NCBI GenBank assembly: GCA_947254665.1
Contig: CAMYEJ010000001.1
Coordinates: forward strand, 1 to 25,761
Direction of reading: 5' to 3'
DNA length: 25,761 nucleotides
DNA from: an uncultured Peptoniphilus sp.
GTDB lineage: Bacteria > Bacillota > Clostridia > Tissierellales > Peptoniphilaceae
Notes under the pieces: model-generated
Seen by the model: only the letters and a program-made list of their open reading frames with translations
Databases searched by the model: none
What the model was told of the DNA's origin: nothing
Made by a program: the position numbers and the translations under genes
In this document: in pieces, positions 16,591 to 25,523 of the stretch
How the letters are laid out: each line of letters starts with the position of its first letter
Position numbering within the stretch: position 1 is the stretch's first letter

Positions 16591-16959
16591 ATGATTCAAC
16601 AAGAAAGCAGAATGCGTGTTGCAGACAACAGCGGTGCTAAAGAACTTTTAGTAATCAAAGTACTAGGAGGAACAAACAGAAGGATCGCCAATATTGGAGA
16701 TATCGTAGTTTGTTCAGTTAAAAATGCAACACCTGGTGGCGTTGTTAAAAAAGGCAGTGTTGTAAAAGCAGTTATCGTAAGAACATCTAAAGGAATTAGC
16801 CGTCCTGATGGAAGCTATATAAAATTCGATGACAATGCAGCAGTAATAATAAAAGATGACAAGTCTCCAGTAGGAACTCGTATCTTTGGACCAGTAACGA
16901 GAGAATTAAGATACAAAGACTTTATGAAGATAATCTCTCTTGCACCGGAAGTACTTTAA
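16591..16959 (+). CDS. rplN: Large ribosomal subunit protein L14
   Basis: 122 residues, the invariant family length. [19 protein letters not shown] and the C-terminal [12 protein letters not shown] are diagnostic. L14 contacts 16S rRNA at an intersubunit bridge and is the binding site of the silencing factor RsfS. GGAAGGAGG precedes the ATG, 18 nt after rpsQ. Confidence 0.98.
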   Translation: MIQQESRMRVADNSGAKELLVIKVLGGTNRRIANIGDIVVCSVKNATPGGVVKKGSVVKAVIVRTSKGISRPDGSYIKFDDNAAVIIKDDKSPVGTRIFGPVTRELRYKDFMKIISLAPEVL

Positions 16960-16972
16960 TTAGGAGGAAACT

Positions 16973-17281
16973 ATGAGAATAAAAAAAGGTGACACAGTTA
17001 AAGTAATAGCCGGTAAATACAAAGGAAGTACCGGTAAAGTTTTAAGGACTTTTCCAAAAGAAGATAAAGTAGTAGTTGAAAAGGTAAACATGGTTAAGAA
17101 ACATCAAAAACCAAAGGGACCTCAACATCCAGGCGGAATCGTGGAAATGGAAGCACCAATTCACGTATCTAACGTAATGTACTTTGATTCAAAGACAGGA
17201 AAAGGAACAAAACTTGGATATAGAATAGAAGACGGTAAAAAAGTTAGATTTAAAAAATCCGACGGAAATACCATTAAATAA
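16973..17281 (+). CDS. rplX: Large ribosomal subunit protein L24
   Basis: 102 residues with an N-terminal KOW motif (KGDTVKVIAGKYKGSTGKVL) and the family stretch VEKVNMVKKHQKP, then GGIVEMEAPIHVSNV. L24 is an assembly initiator on 23S rRNA. It starts 13 nt after rplN behind AGGAGG. Confidence 0.97.
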   Translation: MRIKKGDTVKVIAGKYKGSTGKVLRTFPKEDKVVVEKVNMVKKHQKPKGPQHPGGIVEMEAPIHVSNVMYFDSKTGKGTKLGYRIEDGKKVRFKKSDGNTIK

Positions 17282-17292
17282 GGAGGTAGAGG

Positions 17293-17835
17293 ATGACTTC
17301 CAGACTAAAGGAAAAATATCAAGAAGAAGTAATAAGCTATCTTATGGATAAATTTGGATACACAAATGTAATGCAAGTACCAAAACTTGAAAAAGTAATA
17401 GTAAACATTGGACTTGGAGAAGCAAAAGACAATCCAAAAGCTTTAGAATCAGCAGTAAATGATTTAACAATCATCACAGGACAAAAGCCAGTAATAACAA
17501 AAGCTAAAAAATCTATCGCAAACTTCAAACTTCGTGAAGGACACGCTATAGGTACAAAAGTAACCCTAAGAGGCGAAAAAATGTATGACTTCCTAGATAA
17601 GCTAATGAACGTTGCTCTACCTAGAGTAAGAGACTTTAGAGGAGTAAAACCTACTGCATTTGACGGTAGAGGAAATTACGCTTTAGGATTAAAAGAACAA
17701 TTAATATTCCCAGAAATTGAATACGATAAAGTAGATGCAATAAGAGGAATGGACATTGTAATAGTAACTACAGCAAATACTGACGAAGAAGCCAAAGCTT
17801 TCCTTGAAAAAATGGGAATGCCTTTTGCCAGATAA
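17293..17835 (+). CDS. rplE: Large ribosomal subunit protein L5
   Basis: 180 residues, standard length. [39 protein letters not shown] (in part) and the C-terminal [14 protein letters not shown] are hallmark L5. L5 binds 5S rRNA and the P-site tRNA. AAGGAGG lies in the 11-nt gap after rplX. Confidence 0.98.
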   Translation: MTSRLKEKYQEEVISYLMDKFGYTNVMQVPKLEKVIVNIGLGEAKDNPKALESAVNDLTIITGQKPVITKAKKSIANFKLREGHAIGTKVTLRGEKMYDFLDKLMNVALPRVRDFRGVKPTAFDGRGNYALGLKEQLIFPEIEYDKVDAIRGMDIVIVTTANTDEEAKAFLEKMGMPFAR

Positions 17836-17847
17836 GGGAGGTAGAAA

Positions 17848-18033
17848 ATGGCAAAGAAATCAATGATTGCTAAACAAAAGAGAAAACCGAAATTTTCTAC
17901 ACGTGCATACACAAGATGTAAAATTTGTGGAAGACCACACTCAGTTCTTAAAAAGTATGGTATTTGTAGAATATGTTTTAGAGAACTTGCTTACAAGGGA
18001 CAAATCCCGGGCGTGAAAAAAGCTAGTTGGTAA
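17848..18033 (+). CDS. rpsZ: Small ribosomal subunit protein S14, zinc-binding (C+) type
   Basis: 61 residues, the short type-Z form. Four cysteines in two CxxC pairs (Cys24, Cys27, Cys40, Cys43) form a zinc ribbon. [20 protein letters not shown] is typical. In bacteria with both forms a zinc-free paralogue is made under zinc starvation; no such paralogue is in this window. It starts 12 nt after rplE with GGGAGG upstream. Confidence 0.98.
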   Translation: MAKKSMIAKQKRKPKFSTRAYTRCKICGRPHSVLKKYGICRICFRELAYKGQIPGVKKASW

Positions 18034-18056
18034 GTTTAGCGAAGGAGGAAAACTAT

Positions 18057-18452
18057 ATGATGACAGATCCTATTGCAGATATGCTTACTAGAATTAGAAA
18101 CAGCAATAATGCAAAACATAAAACAGTTGACGTACCTGCGTCAAATATCAAAAAAGAAATAGCACAGATTCTACTTGACGAAGGATACATCAAATCCTTT
18201 GACTTCATCGAAGACAACAAGCAAGGAATGCTAAAAGTAGAACTAAAATATACACAAGACGGAGACAGAGTAATCTCAGGACTAAAGAGAATCTCTAAAC
18301 CAGGACTAAGAGTATATGCAAATTCAGCAGAACTTCCAAAAGTACTAGGAGGACTTGGAATTGCAATAATCTCAACATCAAAAGGAATAATAACAGACAA
18401 AACAGCGAGAGAACTTAACGTTGGTGGCGAAGTTATTTGCTACGTTTGGTAA
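18057..18452 (+). CDS. rpsH: Small ribosomal subunit protein S8
   Basis: 131 residues from ATG 18057 ([15 protein letters not shown]), with AGGAGG at 18043-18048 about 8 nt upstream; an earlier in-frame codon at 18027 lies ahead of that site and would add ten non-homologous residues. [11 protein letters not shown] and [14 protein letters not shown] are signature stretches. In E. coli S8 represses the spc operon by binding near rplE; no matching site was sought successfully here. Confidence 0.97.
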   Translation: MMTDPIADMLTRIRNSNNAKHKTVDVPASNIKKEIAQILLDEGYIKSFDFIEDNKQGMLKVELKYTQDGDRVISGLKRISKPGLRVYANSAELPKVLGGLGIAIISTSKGIITDKTARELNVGGEVICYVW

Positions 18453-18465
18453 TAGGAGGCAAGTA

Positions 18466-19002
18466 ATGTCAAGAATTGGAAAAAAACCTATAGAGATCCC
18501 ATCAAACGTAACAGTAACCATTGACGGACATACAGTTACAGTTAAGGGACCAAAAGGTGAACTTAAAGAAACATTCAATGAAAATTTAACAATCTCACTA
18601 CAAGACGGAGTACTTGAAGTAACAAGACCAAATGATGAAAAGAAAATCCGTGCACTACACGGACTAACAAGAACTCTAATCTACAACATGGTAGTGGGAG
18701 TAACAGAAGGATATACAAAAGAACTTGAAATAGTAGGTACAGGATACAGAGCAGCTAAACAAGGAAAGAAACTAGCTCTAACACTAGGATTCTCACATCC
18801 ACTAGAACTAGAAGATCCAAAGGGAATAGAAGTAGAAGTTCCAGCACCAAACAAGATTATAATTTCAGGTTCAGATAAACAACAAGTTGGACAATACGCA
18901 GCACACATCAGAGGATACAGAAGACCAGAACCTTACAAAGGAAAAGGAATTAAGTACTCAGATGAAATCATAAGACGTAAAGTCGGAAAAACTGGTAAGT
19001 AA
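18466..19002 (+). CDS. rplF: Large ribosomal subunit protein L6
   Basis: 178 residues from ATG 18466, which has AATAGGAGG upstream and gives the family N-terminus [14 protein letters not shown]; the open frame continues back to 18421 inside rpsH but that part is not L6-like. The second repeat ends in [20 protein letters not shown], diagnostic. L6 lies near the GTPase centre. Confidence 0.97.
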   Translation: MSRIGKKPIEIPSNVTVTIDGHTVTVKGPKGELKETFNENLTISLQDGVLEVTRPNDEKKIRALHGLTRTLIYNMVVGVTEGYTKELEIVGTGYRAAKQGKKLALTLGFSHPLELEDPKGIEVEVPAPNKIIISGSDKQQVGQYAAHIRGYRRPEPYKGKGIKYSDEIIRRKVGKTGK

Positions 19003-19014
19003 TAGGAGGACGCT

Positions 19015-19377
19015 TTGATAAACAAAATCGATAAAAAGTCTACAAGAGTAAAAAGACATAAGAGAATAAGAAACAAGATCTCTGGCACCTCATCTTGCCC
19101 AAGACTATGTGTATTTAGATCAAATGCCCATATTTACGCACAAATTATCGACGACACTAAGGGAGTTACACTAGTAAGTGCATCAACTCTAGATAAAGAT
19201 CTAGGCCTAGATCACACTCACAACAAAGATGCAGCAGCAGCAGTTGGAGCAGCTATTGCAAAAAGAGCAGTAGAAAAAGGAATAGAAGAAGTAGTATTCG
19301 ATAGATCTGGATACCTATATCATGGACGCGTAAAATCCCTTGCAGAAGCTGCAAGAGAAAACGGACTTAAGTTCTAG
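19015..19377 (+). CDS. rplR: Large ribosomal subunit protein L18
   Basis: 120 residues. [21 protein letters not shown], then [14 protein letters not shown] and the C-terminal [22 protein letters not shown] are L18 hallmarks. It binds 5S rRNA with L5. The start is TTG 19015, behind AATAGGAGG; no ATG lies near it in frame. Confidence 0.96.
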   Translation: MINKIDKKSTRVKRHKRIRNKISGTSSCPRLCVFRSNAHIYAQIIDDTKGVTLVSASTLDKDLGLDHTHNKDAAAAVGAAIAKRAVEKGIEEVVFDRSGYLYHGRVKSLAEAARENGLKF

Positions 19378-19392
19378 TAAGGAGGCAAAAGA

Positions 19393-19899
19393 TTGGAACA
19401 CAAACTAATTAATCCTGATGAGCTTCAACTAGAAGAAAGAGTTGTAGCAATAAACAGAGTAGCAAAAGTAGTTAAAGGTGGTAGAAACTTCAGATTCACA
19501 GCACTAGTGGTAGTTGGAGACAGAAACGGATACGTTGGAGTAGGAACAGGAAAAGCACTAGAAGTACCTGAAGCAATCAGAAAAGGAATCCAAGACGCAA
19601 GAAAACACCTTGTAAAAGTAGATCTAGTAGGAACCACAATCCCACACGAAATCACTGGAGAAGCAGGAGCAGGAAAAGTATTTTTAAAGCCAGCTAAACC
19701 AGGTACAGGAGTTATCGCAGGAGAAGCAGTGCGTGCAGTACTAGAACTAGTTGGAGTATCTGATATCAGAACTAAAAACATCGGATCAAACAACCGTAGA
19801 AATATAGTTAACGCAACAATGAACGCATTAACAAACCTAATGACAGTAGAAAAAGTTGCAAGACTAAGAAATAAATCTGTAGATGAAATACTAGGATAA
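19393..19899 (+). CDS. rpsE: Small ribosomal subunit protein S5
   Basis: 168 residues with the double-stranded-RNA-like N-terminal domain ([21 protein letters not shown] in part) and the S5 motif [20 protein letters not shown]. Residues 20-32 form the loop where spectinomycin-resistance changes occur elsewhere. The start is TTG 19393 with AAGGAGG 8 nt upstream. Confidence 0.97.
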   Translation: MEHKLINPDELQLEERVVAINRVAKVVKGGRNFRFTALVVVGDRNGYVGVGTGKALEVPEAIRKGIQDARKHLVKVDLVGTTIPHEITGEAGAGKVFLKPAKPGTGVIAGEAVRAVLELVGVSDIRTKNIGSNNRRNIVNATMNALTNLMTVEKVARLRNKSVDEILG

Positions 19900-19909
19900 G
19901 GGGGATAAA

Positions 19910-20080
19910 ATGCTTAAAATAAAATTAGTAAAAAGCCCTATCGGTAAAATTGAGTCCCACAAGAGAACAGTAAGAGCTCTAGGACTTAGAAAAATCGGAC
20001 AGGTTGTAGAAAAAGAAGATACCCCTGAAATCAGAGGTATGATAAGAACAGTAGATTATATGCTAGAGGTTACAGAGTAA
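19910..20080 (+). CDS. rpmD: Large ribosomal subunit protein L30
   Basis: A short gene of 56 residues: [12 protein letters not shown], then [17 protein letters not shown] and the C-terminal [14 protein letters not shown]. Both the sequence and the place between rpsE and rplO are standard for bacterial L30. AAGGGGG precedes the ATG, 10 nt after rpsE. Confidence 0.97.
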   Translation: MLKIKLVKSPIGKIESHKRTVRALGLRKIGQVVEKEDTPEIRGMIRTVDYMLEVTE

Positions 20081-20096
20081 TAAGGAGGTGCAAACC

Positions 20097-20543
20097 ATGA
20101 AGCTACATGACTTAAGACCAGCAGAAGGCGGCGGAGTTAAAGCTAAGAAGAGACTAGGAAGAGGTATAGGCTCAGGACTAGGTAAGACTTCAGGTCGTGG
20201 ACAAAAAGGTCAAAATGCAAGATCTGGCGGAGGAGTTAGACCAGGATTTGAAGGTGGACAAATGCCACTATTCAGACGTCTTCCAAAGAGAGGTTTCACC
20301 AACATCTTTGCTAAAGACTTTGCAGAAATAAACGTTGGAGTACTAGCAGATTACTTTAAAGACGGAGACGTAGTAACTCCAGAAATATTATTAGAAAAGA
20401 AATTAGTTAAAAAGGCTAAGGACGGCGTTAGAATCTTAGGAAATGGAGAAATAAACGTTAAGCTTGAAGTAAAAGCACAACACTTCACCAAATCTGCAGC
20501 TGAAAAAATCGAAGCAGCAGGAGGAAAGGCTGAGGTGATTTAA
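20097..20543 (+). CDS. rplO: Large ribosomal subunit protein L15
   Basis: 148 residues from ATG 20097 ([12 protein letters not shown]); the in-frame GTG at 20088 lies within the AAGGAGGTG ribosome binding site. The Gly/Arg/Lys-rich [20 protein letters not shown] and [18 protein letters not shown] are diagnostic. L15 is a late-assembling 50S protein. Its stop overlaps the secY ATG by one base. Confidence 0.97.
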   Translation: MKLHDLRPAEGGGVKAKKRLGRGIGSGLGKTSGRGQKGQNARSGGGVRPGFEGGQMPLFRRLPKRGFTNIFAKDFAEINVGVLADYFKDGDVVTPEILLEKKLVKKAKDGVRILGNGEINVKLEVKAQHFTKSAAEKIEAAGGKAEVI

Positions 20544-21820
20544 TGCTAACGACATTTAAAAATGCATGGAAACTACCAGAAATTAGACGTAAAATGTTAT
20601 TCACACTATTTATGCTTCTAATTTACAGACTAGGATCCCATATAGCAGTGCCTTTCATGAACAAAGAGGCAATATCACAACTATTTTCAGGTCAAAACGC
20701 AGGAGTATTAACATTCCTTGACCTAATGGCAGGAGGAAACTTCAGCAACTATACAATCTTTGCTGCAAATATAACACCATATATTACAGCATCAATTGTA
20801 CTTCAACTTCTAACAATAGCTATCCCTTCACTAGAACAACTAGCAAAAGAAGGAGATACAGGAAGGAAAGCAATAGCTAAGTACACAAGATATTTAGCAA
20901 TCGCAATCGCATTAGTTCAAGCCATTGGATTCACATTTGGAATCTTTAGAAAAGCAGTAGAAGCACACACATTCTTACAAAAATCAGTAGTAATAATGTC
21001 AATCGTAGCAGGAACAGCTTTCCTAATATGGATAGGTGAACAAATCACAGAAAAAGGTATCGGAAACGGTATTTCAATCATAATCTTTGCAGGAATCATC
21101 GTAAGAATGCCAAGAGACTTATATCAATCATTCCTACTAGTAAAAGCAGGACAAGCACACTGGGCATTTTTAATCCTATACATTGTACTAGCAATAGCAA
21201 TAGTATTCTTTGTAGTAACCTTAAACGAAGGAGAAAGAAGAATTCCAGTACAATACGCAAAGAGAGTAGTAGGAAGAAAGATGTATGGAGGACAATCAAC
21301 TCACATACCAATCAAAGTACTAATGACAGGAGTAATGCCAATAATCTTTGCAAACTCAATCCTTGCAATCCCATCAACAATAATCATGTTTACAGGAGAA
21401 GGAAAGTTCAAAGATTTTGTAATCAAATGGCTAACACCACAAGGTGGACCAGGACTTGTGATCTACGTACTATTATCAATACTAATGATAATATTCTTCA
21501 CTTTCTTCTACACACAAATTCAATTTAACACAGTTGAATATTCCAAGAGTCTACAACAAAACGGTGGATTTATCCCAGGAATAAGACCAGGAAAACCAAC
21601 CAGTGACTACCTTGGAAGAGTAGTAAATAGACTAGTTCTACCAGGAGCTATAGCACTAGCAATCTTAACAGTTTTGCCAACAATCTTAACAAGAGTAGCA
21701 AAATTAAGATTTAACTACGGTGGAACATCAATAATAATCGTAGTCGGAGTAATATTGGAAACAGCAAGAGTCCTAGAACAACAACTACTAATGAGACACT
21801 ACAAAGGATTCTTAAAATAA
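20543..21820 (+). CDS. secY: Protein translocase channel subunit SecY
   Basis: A 425-residue, strongly hydrophobic protein with the ten transmembrane helices expected of Sec[19 protein letters not shown] is the amphipathic N-terminus, TPYITASIVLQLLTI lies in helix 2, and ERRIPVQYAKRVVG is the conserved cytosolic loop. GGFIPGIRPGKPTSDYL is the C5 loop that binds SecA or the ribosome. With SecE and SecG it forms the inner-membrane pore. The ATG overlaps the rplO stop (TAATG). Confidence 0.98.
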   Translation: MLTTFKNAWKLPEIRRKMLFTLFMLLIYRLGSHIAVPFMNKEAISQLFSGQNAGVLTFLDLMAGGNFSNYTIFAANITPYITASIVLQLLTIAIPSLEQLAKEGDTGRKAIAKYTRYLAIAIALVQAIGFTFGIFRKAVEAHTFLQKSVVIMSIVAGTAFLIWIGEQITEKGIGNGISIIIFAGIIVRMPRDLYQSFLLVKAGQAHWAFLILYIVLAIAIVFFVVTLNEGERRIPVQYAKRVVGRKMYGGQSTHIPIKVLMTGVMPIIFANSILAIPSTIIMFTGEGKFKDFVIKWLTPQGGPGLVIYVLLSILMIIFFTFFYTQIQFNTVEYSKSLQQNGGFIPGIRPGKPTSDYLGRVVNRLVLPGAIALAILTVLPTILTRVAKLRFNYGGTSIIIVVGVILETARVLEQQLLMRHYKGFLK

Positions 21821-21829
21821 GGAGAATAT

Positions 21830-22483
21830 ATGAGACTCGTAATATTAGGACCTCCTGGAGCAGGTAAGGGAACACAAGCAGACTTCATAGTAGAAAACTT
21901 CAAAACCCCACACATCTCAACAGGAGATATATTTAGAGAAAATATAAAAAACGGAACCGACCTAGGGAAAAAAGCTAAGTCCTACATGGACAAAGGCCTA
22001 CTAGTACCAGACGAATTAGTAATAGAAATTGTAAAAGATAGACTATCAAAAGACGACGTACAAGGAGGATTTTTACTAGACGGATTCCCAAGAACAGTAG
22101 CACAAGCAGTATCCTTAGACGCATTTCTAGAAGAAAGAGGTCAAAGCTTAGACTCAGTACTAAATATAGACGTAGACACAGACATATTAGTAGAAAGAGC
22201 AGTAGGCAGAAGAGTATGTAAAACCTGTGGAGCAAGCTACCACGTAAAATACAACCCACCAAAAGAAGACGGCGTGTGCGACAAAGACCAAGGTCCTTTA
22301 ATCCAAAGAGACGACGACACCGAAGCCACAGTAAAGACCAGAATCAAAGTTTACTTCGAACAAACAGCACCACTAATAGATTACTACAAAGCACAAGGAC
22401 TACTAGATAACATAGACGGCAAAGAAGACATAGACACAATAAGAAAAGAAATCGTAGAAGTACTAGATGGAAAAAACAACTAG
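21830..22483 (+). CDS. adk: Adenylate kinase, zinc-containing long form
   Basis: 217 residues. The P-loop GPPGAGKGTQ is at 7-16, the AMP-binding region has STGDIFR (30-36) and the core LLDGFPRT (82-89). The LID carries Cys130, Cys133, Cys150 and Asp153, the same residues and numbers that hold zinc in B. subtilis adenylate kinase. It interconverts ATP, ADP and AMP. GGAGA lies in the 9-nt gap after secY. The next gene starts inside its last codons. Confidence 0.98.
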   Translation: MRLVILGPPGAGKGTQADFIVENFKTPHISTGDIFRENIKNGTDLGKKAKSYMDKGLLVPDELVIEIVKDRLSKDDVQGGFLLDGFPRTVAQAVSLDAFLEERGQSLDSVLNIDVDTDILVERAVGRRVCKTCGASYHVKYNPPKEDGVCDKDQGPLIQRDDDTEATVKTRIKVYFEQTAPLIDYYKAQGLLDNIDGKEDIDTIRKEIVEVLDGKNN

Positions 22484-22730
22484 ACTAACCTTAGGGCAAA
22501 TAGTAAAAGCTACAAGAGGTCGAGATGAAGGAAAAGTCTTTGTCATAAAAGAGATCGTAGACGATAAAATGGTAAAAATAGTAGACGGCAAGACCAGAAC
22601 ACTAGAAAAACCAAAACTTAAAAAAGTATCACATCTAATAATATCAAAAGAAAAGATAAACCTAGAAGAAGTGACATCTGATAAGAACTTAAGGCAAAGG
22701 CTAAAAGAAACGGAGGTATTTCGTGGCTAA
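22467..22730 (+). CDS. KOW-domain RNA-binding protein (L14e/L27e-like)
   Basis: An 87-residue protein with an N-terminal KOW motif: [19 protein letters not shown], then [11 protein letters not shown] and a Lys-rich linker [10 protein letters not shown]. Proteins of this kind sit before infA in many Firmicutes and are annotated as KOW-domain or L14e/L6e/L27e-like RNA-binding proteins; the molecular role is not established to my knowledge. The ATG lies 17 nt inside the end of adk without a clear ribosome binding site, so translation is probably coupled. Its stop lies 8 nt inside infA. The methionine aminopeptidase gene, often found just before it, is missing. Confidence 0.85.
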   Translation: MEKTTRLTLGQIVKATRGRDEGKVFVIKEIVDDKMVKIVDGKTRTLEKPKLKKVSHLIISKEKINLEEVTSDKNLRQRLKETEVFRG

Positions 22731-22941
22731 AGAAGATGTAATAGAAGTAGAGGGCGTCGTAGTCGAAGCCCTACCTAATACAAACTTTAAAGTAGAACTT
22801 GAAAATGGGCATATAATACTAGCACATATTTCAGGAAAATTGAGAATGAACTATATTAGGATTTTACCAGGAGATAAAGTAACTGTTGAACTATCACCAT
22901 ATGATTTAACAAGAGGTAGAATCACTTGGAGAAAGAAATAA
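22723..22941 (+). CDS. infA: Translation initiation factor IF-1
   Basis: 72 residues, the standard length, forming an OB fold: [38 protein letters not shown] and [20 protein letters not shown]-1 occupies the A site of the 30S subunit during initiation. The start codon is GTG 22723 with CGGAGG upstream; it overlaps the KOW gene by 8 nt. Confidence 0.97.
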   Translation: MAKEDVIEVEGVVVEALPNTNFKVELENGHIILAHISGKLRMNYIRILPGDKVTVELSPYDLTRGRITWRKK

Positions 22942-22942
22942 G

Positions 22943-22957
22943 TCCTATAAAATAGGA
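22943..22957 (+). promoter_or_regulatory. Hairpin overlapping the rpmJ ribosome binding site
   Basis: TCCTAT (22943-22948) and ATAGGA (22952-22957) are perfect complements around an AAA loop. The 3' arm contains the first half of the AGGAGGG site (22954-22960) of rpmJ, and the 5' arm begins right after the infA stop. A ribosome finishing infA would melt it, so it could couple L36 synthesis to infA translation; the stem is short and A/T rich. Confidence 0.4.
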
Positions 22958-22965
22958 GGGATTAT

Positions 22966-23079
22966 ATGAAAGTAAGACCATCTGTAAAGAAGATGTGCGA
23001 AAAATGCAAAATCATTAAACGTAAAGGAAGAATAATGGTAATTTGCGAAAATCCTAAGCACAAACAAAGACAAGGCTAA
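22966..23079 (+). CDS. rpmJ: Large ribosomal subunit protein L36, zinc-binding type
   Basis: 37 residues, the usual size: [20 protein letters not shown] and then [17 protein letters not shown]. The zinc ligands Cys11, Cys14, Cys27 and His32 are all present. The AGGAGGG ribosome binding site is partly inside a small hairpin. It lies 24 nt after infA, its normal neighbour. Confidence 0.98.
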   Translation: MKVRPSVKKMCEKCKIIKRKGRIMVICENPKHKQRQG

Positions 23080-23091
23080 CGGAGGTAAATA

Positions 23092-23454
23092 ATGGCAAGA
23101 ATTGCAGGAATTGACTTACCAAGAGAAAAACGTGTTGAAATAGGCCTAACTTACATCTTTGGAATAGGAAGATCAAGATCAAACGAAATTCTAAAGAATG
23201 CAGAAGTTAACCCAGACACAAGAGTCAAAGACCTAACAGAAGCAGAAGTAGCTCGCATAAGAAGCGAAATAGACAAGTACCATGTAGAAGGAGATTTAAG
23301 AAGAGATGTAGCAATGAACATCAAAAGACTTCGTGAAATCAAATGCTACAGAGGAATTCGTCATATGAGAGGACTTCCAGTACGTGGTCAAAATACGAAG
23401 AACAACGCTAGAACCAGAAAAGGTCCTAAGAAGTTAGTATCTAAGAAGAAATAA
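23092..23454 (+). CDS. rpsM: Small ribosomal subunit protein S13
   Basis: 120 residues. [21 protein letters not shown] and the C-terminal [20 protein letters not shown] are diagnostic, with a basic tail that reaches toward the P-site tRNA. CGGAGG lies upstream, 12 nt after rpmJ. Confidence 0.98.
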   Translation: MARIAGIDLPREKRVEIGLTYIFGIGRSRSNEILKNAEVNPDTRVKDLTEAEVARIRSEIDKYHVEGDLRRDVAMNIKRLREIKCYRGIRHMRGLPVRGQNTKNNARTRKGPKKLVSKKK

Positions 23455-23466
23455 TAAGGAGGAGTC

Positions 23467-23862
23467 ATGGCTAAAAAACAAAAAGTAACAAAAGTTAGAA
23501 GACGTGAGCGTAAAAACATAGAAAAAGGACAAGCTCACATAGCATCATCTTTTAACAACACAATGGTTACTCTAACAGACATGAGCGGCAATGTAATCTC
23601 CTGGGCAAGTGCAGGTCAACTTGGATTTAGAGGATCAAGAAAATCTACACCATTTGCAGCACAAGAAGCAGCACAAACAGCAGCAGAAAAAGCAAAAGAA
23701 CATGGATTAAAATCAGTAGAAGTATATGTAAAAGGACCAGGTTCAGGAAGAGAAGCAGCAATAAGATCACTTCAAGCAACAGGACTTGAAGTAACAATGA
23801 TAAAGGACGTAACACCAATCCCACATAATGGATGTAGACCACCTAAACGTAGAAGAGTTTAA
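23467..23862 (+). CDS. rpsK: Small ribosomal subunit protein S11
   Basis: 131 residues. [21 protein letters not shown], the glycine-rich [13 protein letters not shown] and the C-terminal [16 protein letters not shown] are hallmark S11. It sits on the 30S platform at the E site. AAGGAGG precedes the ATG. rpsD, often next in line, is absent and rpoA follows. Confidence 0.98.
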   Translation: MAKKQKVTKVRRRERKNIEKGQAHIASSFNNTMVTLTDMSGNVISWASAGQLGFRGSRKSTPFAAQEAAQTAAEKAKEHGLKSVEVYVKGPGSGREAAIRSLQATGLEVTMIKDVTPIPHNGCRPPKRRRV

Positions 23863-23893
23863 TCATCTATAATTACCCAAGAAGGAGGGTACC

Positions 23894-24841
23894 ATGATAG
23901 AAATTGAAAAGCCTAGCATAGAAATACAAGAACTAAGCGAAGACGGCAAAAAAGGAATATTTGTAGTGGAGCCTCTTGAAAGTGGATATGGCATAACAAT
24001 AGGCAACTCACTCCGTAGAGTACTATTATCATCACTGCCGGGAGCGTCAGTATCATTTGTAAATATAAGAGGTGCAGAGCACGAATTTGCAACCATCCCA
24101 GGAGTACTAGAAGACGTACCAGAAATAATCTTAAACATTAAAAGTGTAGTTATACAAATGACAGAAATAGACGAAGCATTAGTAACAATCGAGAAAAAAG
24201 GACCAGGCGAAATCAAAGCAGAAGATATAAACTGTCCACTAGGAGTAACAATAGTAAACCCAGAAGAACACATAGCAACACTAAATGAAGACGCAGACGT
24301 CTATATAGAAATGAAAATAGAAAGAGGTCGCGGATACGTTCCTTCAGAACTCAAAAAAGATGAAGTAAGCACAATCGGAGTAATACCAATCGATTCAAAC
24401 TTCACACCAGTAAGACACGTAAACTGGAAAGTTGAAAACACAAGAGTAGGACAAAGAACAGACTACGACAGACTAATACTCGACGTGACAACCGACGGAT
24501 CAATGAAAGCAGATGAAGCAACATCACTCGCAGCTAAGATCCTAACAGAACATCTAAAACTATTTATAGGCTTAACAGAACATGTAAGCGACGTAAATAT
24601 AATGGTGGAAAAAGAAGAAGATCGTAAGGAAAAAGTGCTTGAAATGACGGTGGAAGAGTTAGACCTTTCAGTAAGAAGTTTCAACTGTCTAAAAAGAGCA
24701 AACATAAACACAGTAGAAGAACTAGTAGATAAGACAGAAGCAGAAATGATGAAAGTTCGTAATCTCGGTAAAAAATCACTTGAAGAAGTGCAAAATAAAC
24801 TTGCAGAACTAGGATTAGGTTTAAAGCAAGAAGAAGAGTAA
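23894..24841 (+). CDS. rpoA: DNA-directed RNA polymerase subunit alpha
   Basis: 315 residues, normal for Firmicutes. The N-terminal dimerisation domain has [19 protein letters not shown] and [33 protein letters not shown] lies later in it. After a charged linker ([13 protein letters not shown]) the C-terminal domain begins near 250 with [20 protein letters not shown] and [11 protein letters not shown], which contacts UP elements and activators. It follows rpsK by 31 nt with GGAGGG upstream. Confidence 0.98.
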   Translation: MIEIEKPSIEIQELSEDGKKGIFVVEPLESGYGITIGNSLRRVLLSSLPGASVSFVNIRGAEHEFATIPGVLEDVPEIILNIKSVVIQMTEIDEALVTIEKKGPGEIKAEDINCPLGVTIVNPEEHIATLNEDADVYIEMKIERGRGYVPSELKKDEVSTIGVIPIDSNFTPVRHVNWKVENTRVGQRTDYDRLILDVTTDGSMKADEATSLAAKILTEHLKLFIGLTEHVSDVNIMVEKEEDRKEKVLEMTVEELDLSVRSFNCLKRANINTVEELVDKTEAEMMKVRNLGKKSLEEVQNKLAELGLGLKQEEE

Positions 24842-24851
24842 GGAGGATTAT

Positions 24852-25193
24852 ATGGCACAGCTTAGAAAGCTTGGAAGACCTACAGATCATAGACTAGCAA
24901 TGCTAAGAAATCTTGTAACATCTCTACTAAGAGAAGGAAGAATAGAAACAACTCTAACAAGAGCAAAAGAAACAAGAAGAATGGCAGAACGTATGATAAC
25001 ACTAGGAAAAAGAGGCGACCTTCACTCAAGAAGACTCGCACTAGCATATATATACGACGAAGACGTAGTAACCAAACTATTTAGCGAAATAGCTCCAAAA
25101 TACGCAGACAGAAATGGTGGATACACAAGAATCATCAAAGTAGGACCTCGTAGAGGAGACGCAGCAGAAAAAGCAATAATAGAATTGGTATAA
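24852..25193 (+). CDS. rplQ: Large ribosomal subunit protein L17
   Basis: 113 residues. [21 protein letters not shown] and [21 protein letters not shown] identify it, ending [12 protein letters not shown]. It is the last gene of the cluster, 10 nt after rpoA behind AAGGAGG. Its codons are strongly A-ending (ACA, GCA, GTA, CTA), unlike rpsJ at the other end. Confidence 0.98.
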   Translation: MAQLRKLGRPTDHRLAMLRNLVTSLLREGRIETTLTRAKETRRMAERMITLGKRGDLHSRRLALAYIYDEDVVTKLFSEIAPKYADRNGGYTRIIKVGPRRGDAAEKAIIELV

Positions 25194-25203
25194 AAAGAAT
25201 AGG

Positions 25204-25248
25204 AAGCATAAGTTAAAACAATCCACTGGTTTTAATTTATGCTTTTTT
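25204..25248 (+). terminator. Main intrinsic terminator of the ribosomal supercluster
   Basis: A 16-bp stem with one G-U pair: 25204-25219 (starting AAGCATAA) with 25229-25244 (ending TTATGCTT), a 9-nt loop and a T run at 25243-25248. Because both arms are A/T rich and an A run precedes the stem, it may also work on the opposite strand. Confidence 0.92.
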
Positions 25249-25252
25249 CTAT

Positions 25253-25276
25253 GCCCTGTGAAAATAGGGCTTTTTT
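25253..25276 (+). terminator. Second, backup intrinsic terminator
   Basis: GCCCT (25253-25257) pairs with AGGGC (25266-25270) around an 8-nt loop, followed by six T residues. It lies 5 nt behind the main terminator's T run. Confidence 0.8.
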
Positions 25277-25309
25277 ATTTTTTGGCGAAAAGTAAACATT
25301 CTTTAATCA

Positions 25310-25398
25310 GGCGTAGCCGTAAAATAACCAATCCTTTTATATATTCTCCGTAGCGGAAGCATTTTGCTTCCACAGCCGAAGGCGTGAAGTTATAAAAA
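25310..25398. repeat. Cluster of short hairpins
   Basis: A series of self-complementary arms: GGC-GTA-GCC (25310-25318), GGAAGC-ATTTT-GCTTCC (25355-25371) and GCC-GAA-GGC (25375-25383), the last two flanked by TTTTATA (25336-25342) and TATAAAA (25391-25397). The arrangement looks like a folded intergenic repeat unit, but only one copy is in the window. Confidence 0.55.
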
Positions 25399-25442
25399 CA
25401 TGCAAATAATTAACACCAATAGAGCGACACCCCTCGCACTTG

Positions 25443-25464
25443 GTCACCCTGAGAGGCAGTCGAG
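25443..25464 (+). repeat. Degenerate copy of the GTCACCCTGAG...AGTCGA repeat
   Basis: GTCACCCTGAG (25443-25453) is identical to the left end of the copy at 25579, and AGTCGAG (25458-25464) resembles its right-hand block. The middle is shortened and the closing GGGT block is missing. Confidence 0.55.
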
Positions 25465-25523
25465 TTCTGCAAATCAGCCTGCACTACGTTTGGCTTCTTT
25501 GGAACTATGCACGAGACCTGCGA

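Noticed and set aside
23868..23873. TATAAT upstream of rpoA as an internal promoter
   Set aside because: The -35 position 17 nt upstream reads AAACGT, and no better spacing was found. Such boxes are frequent by chance at this base composition.
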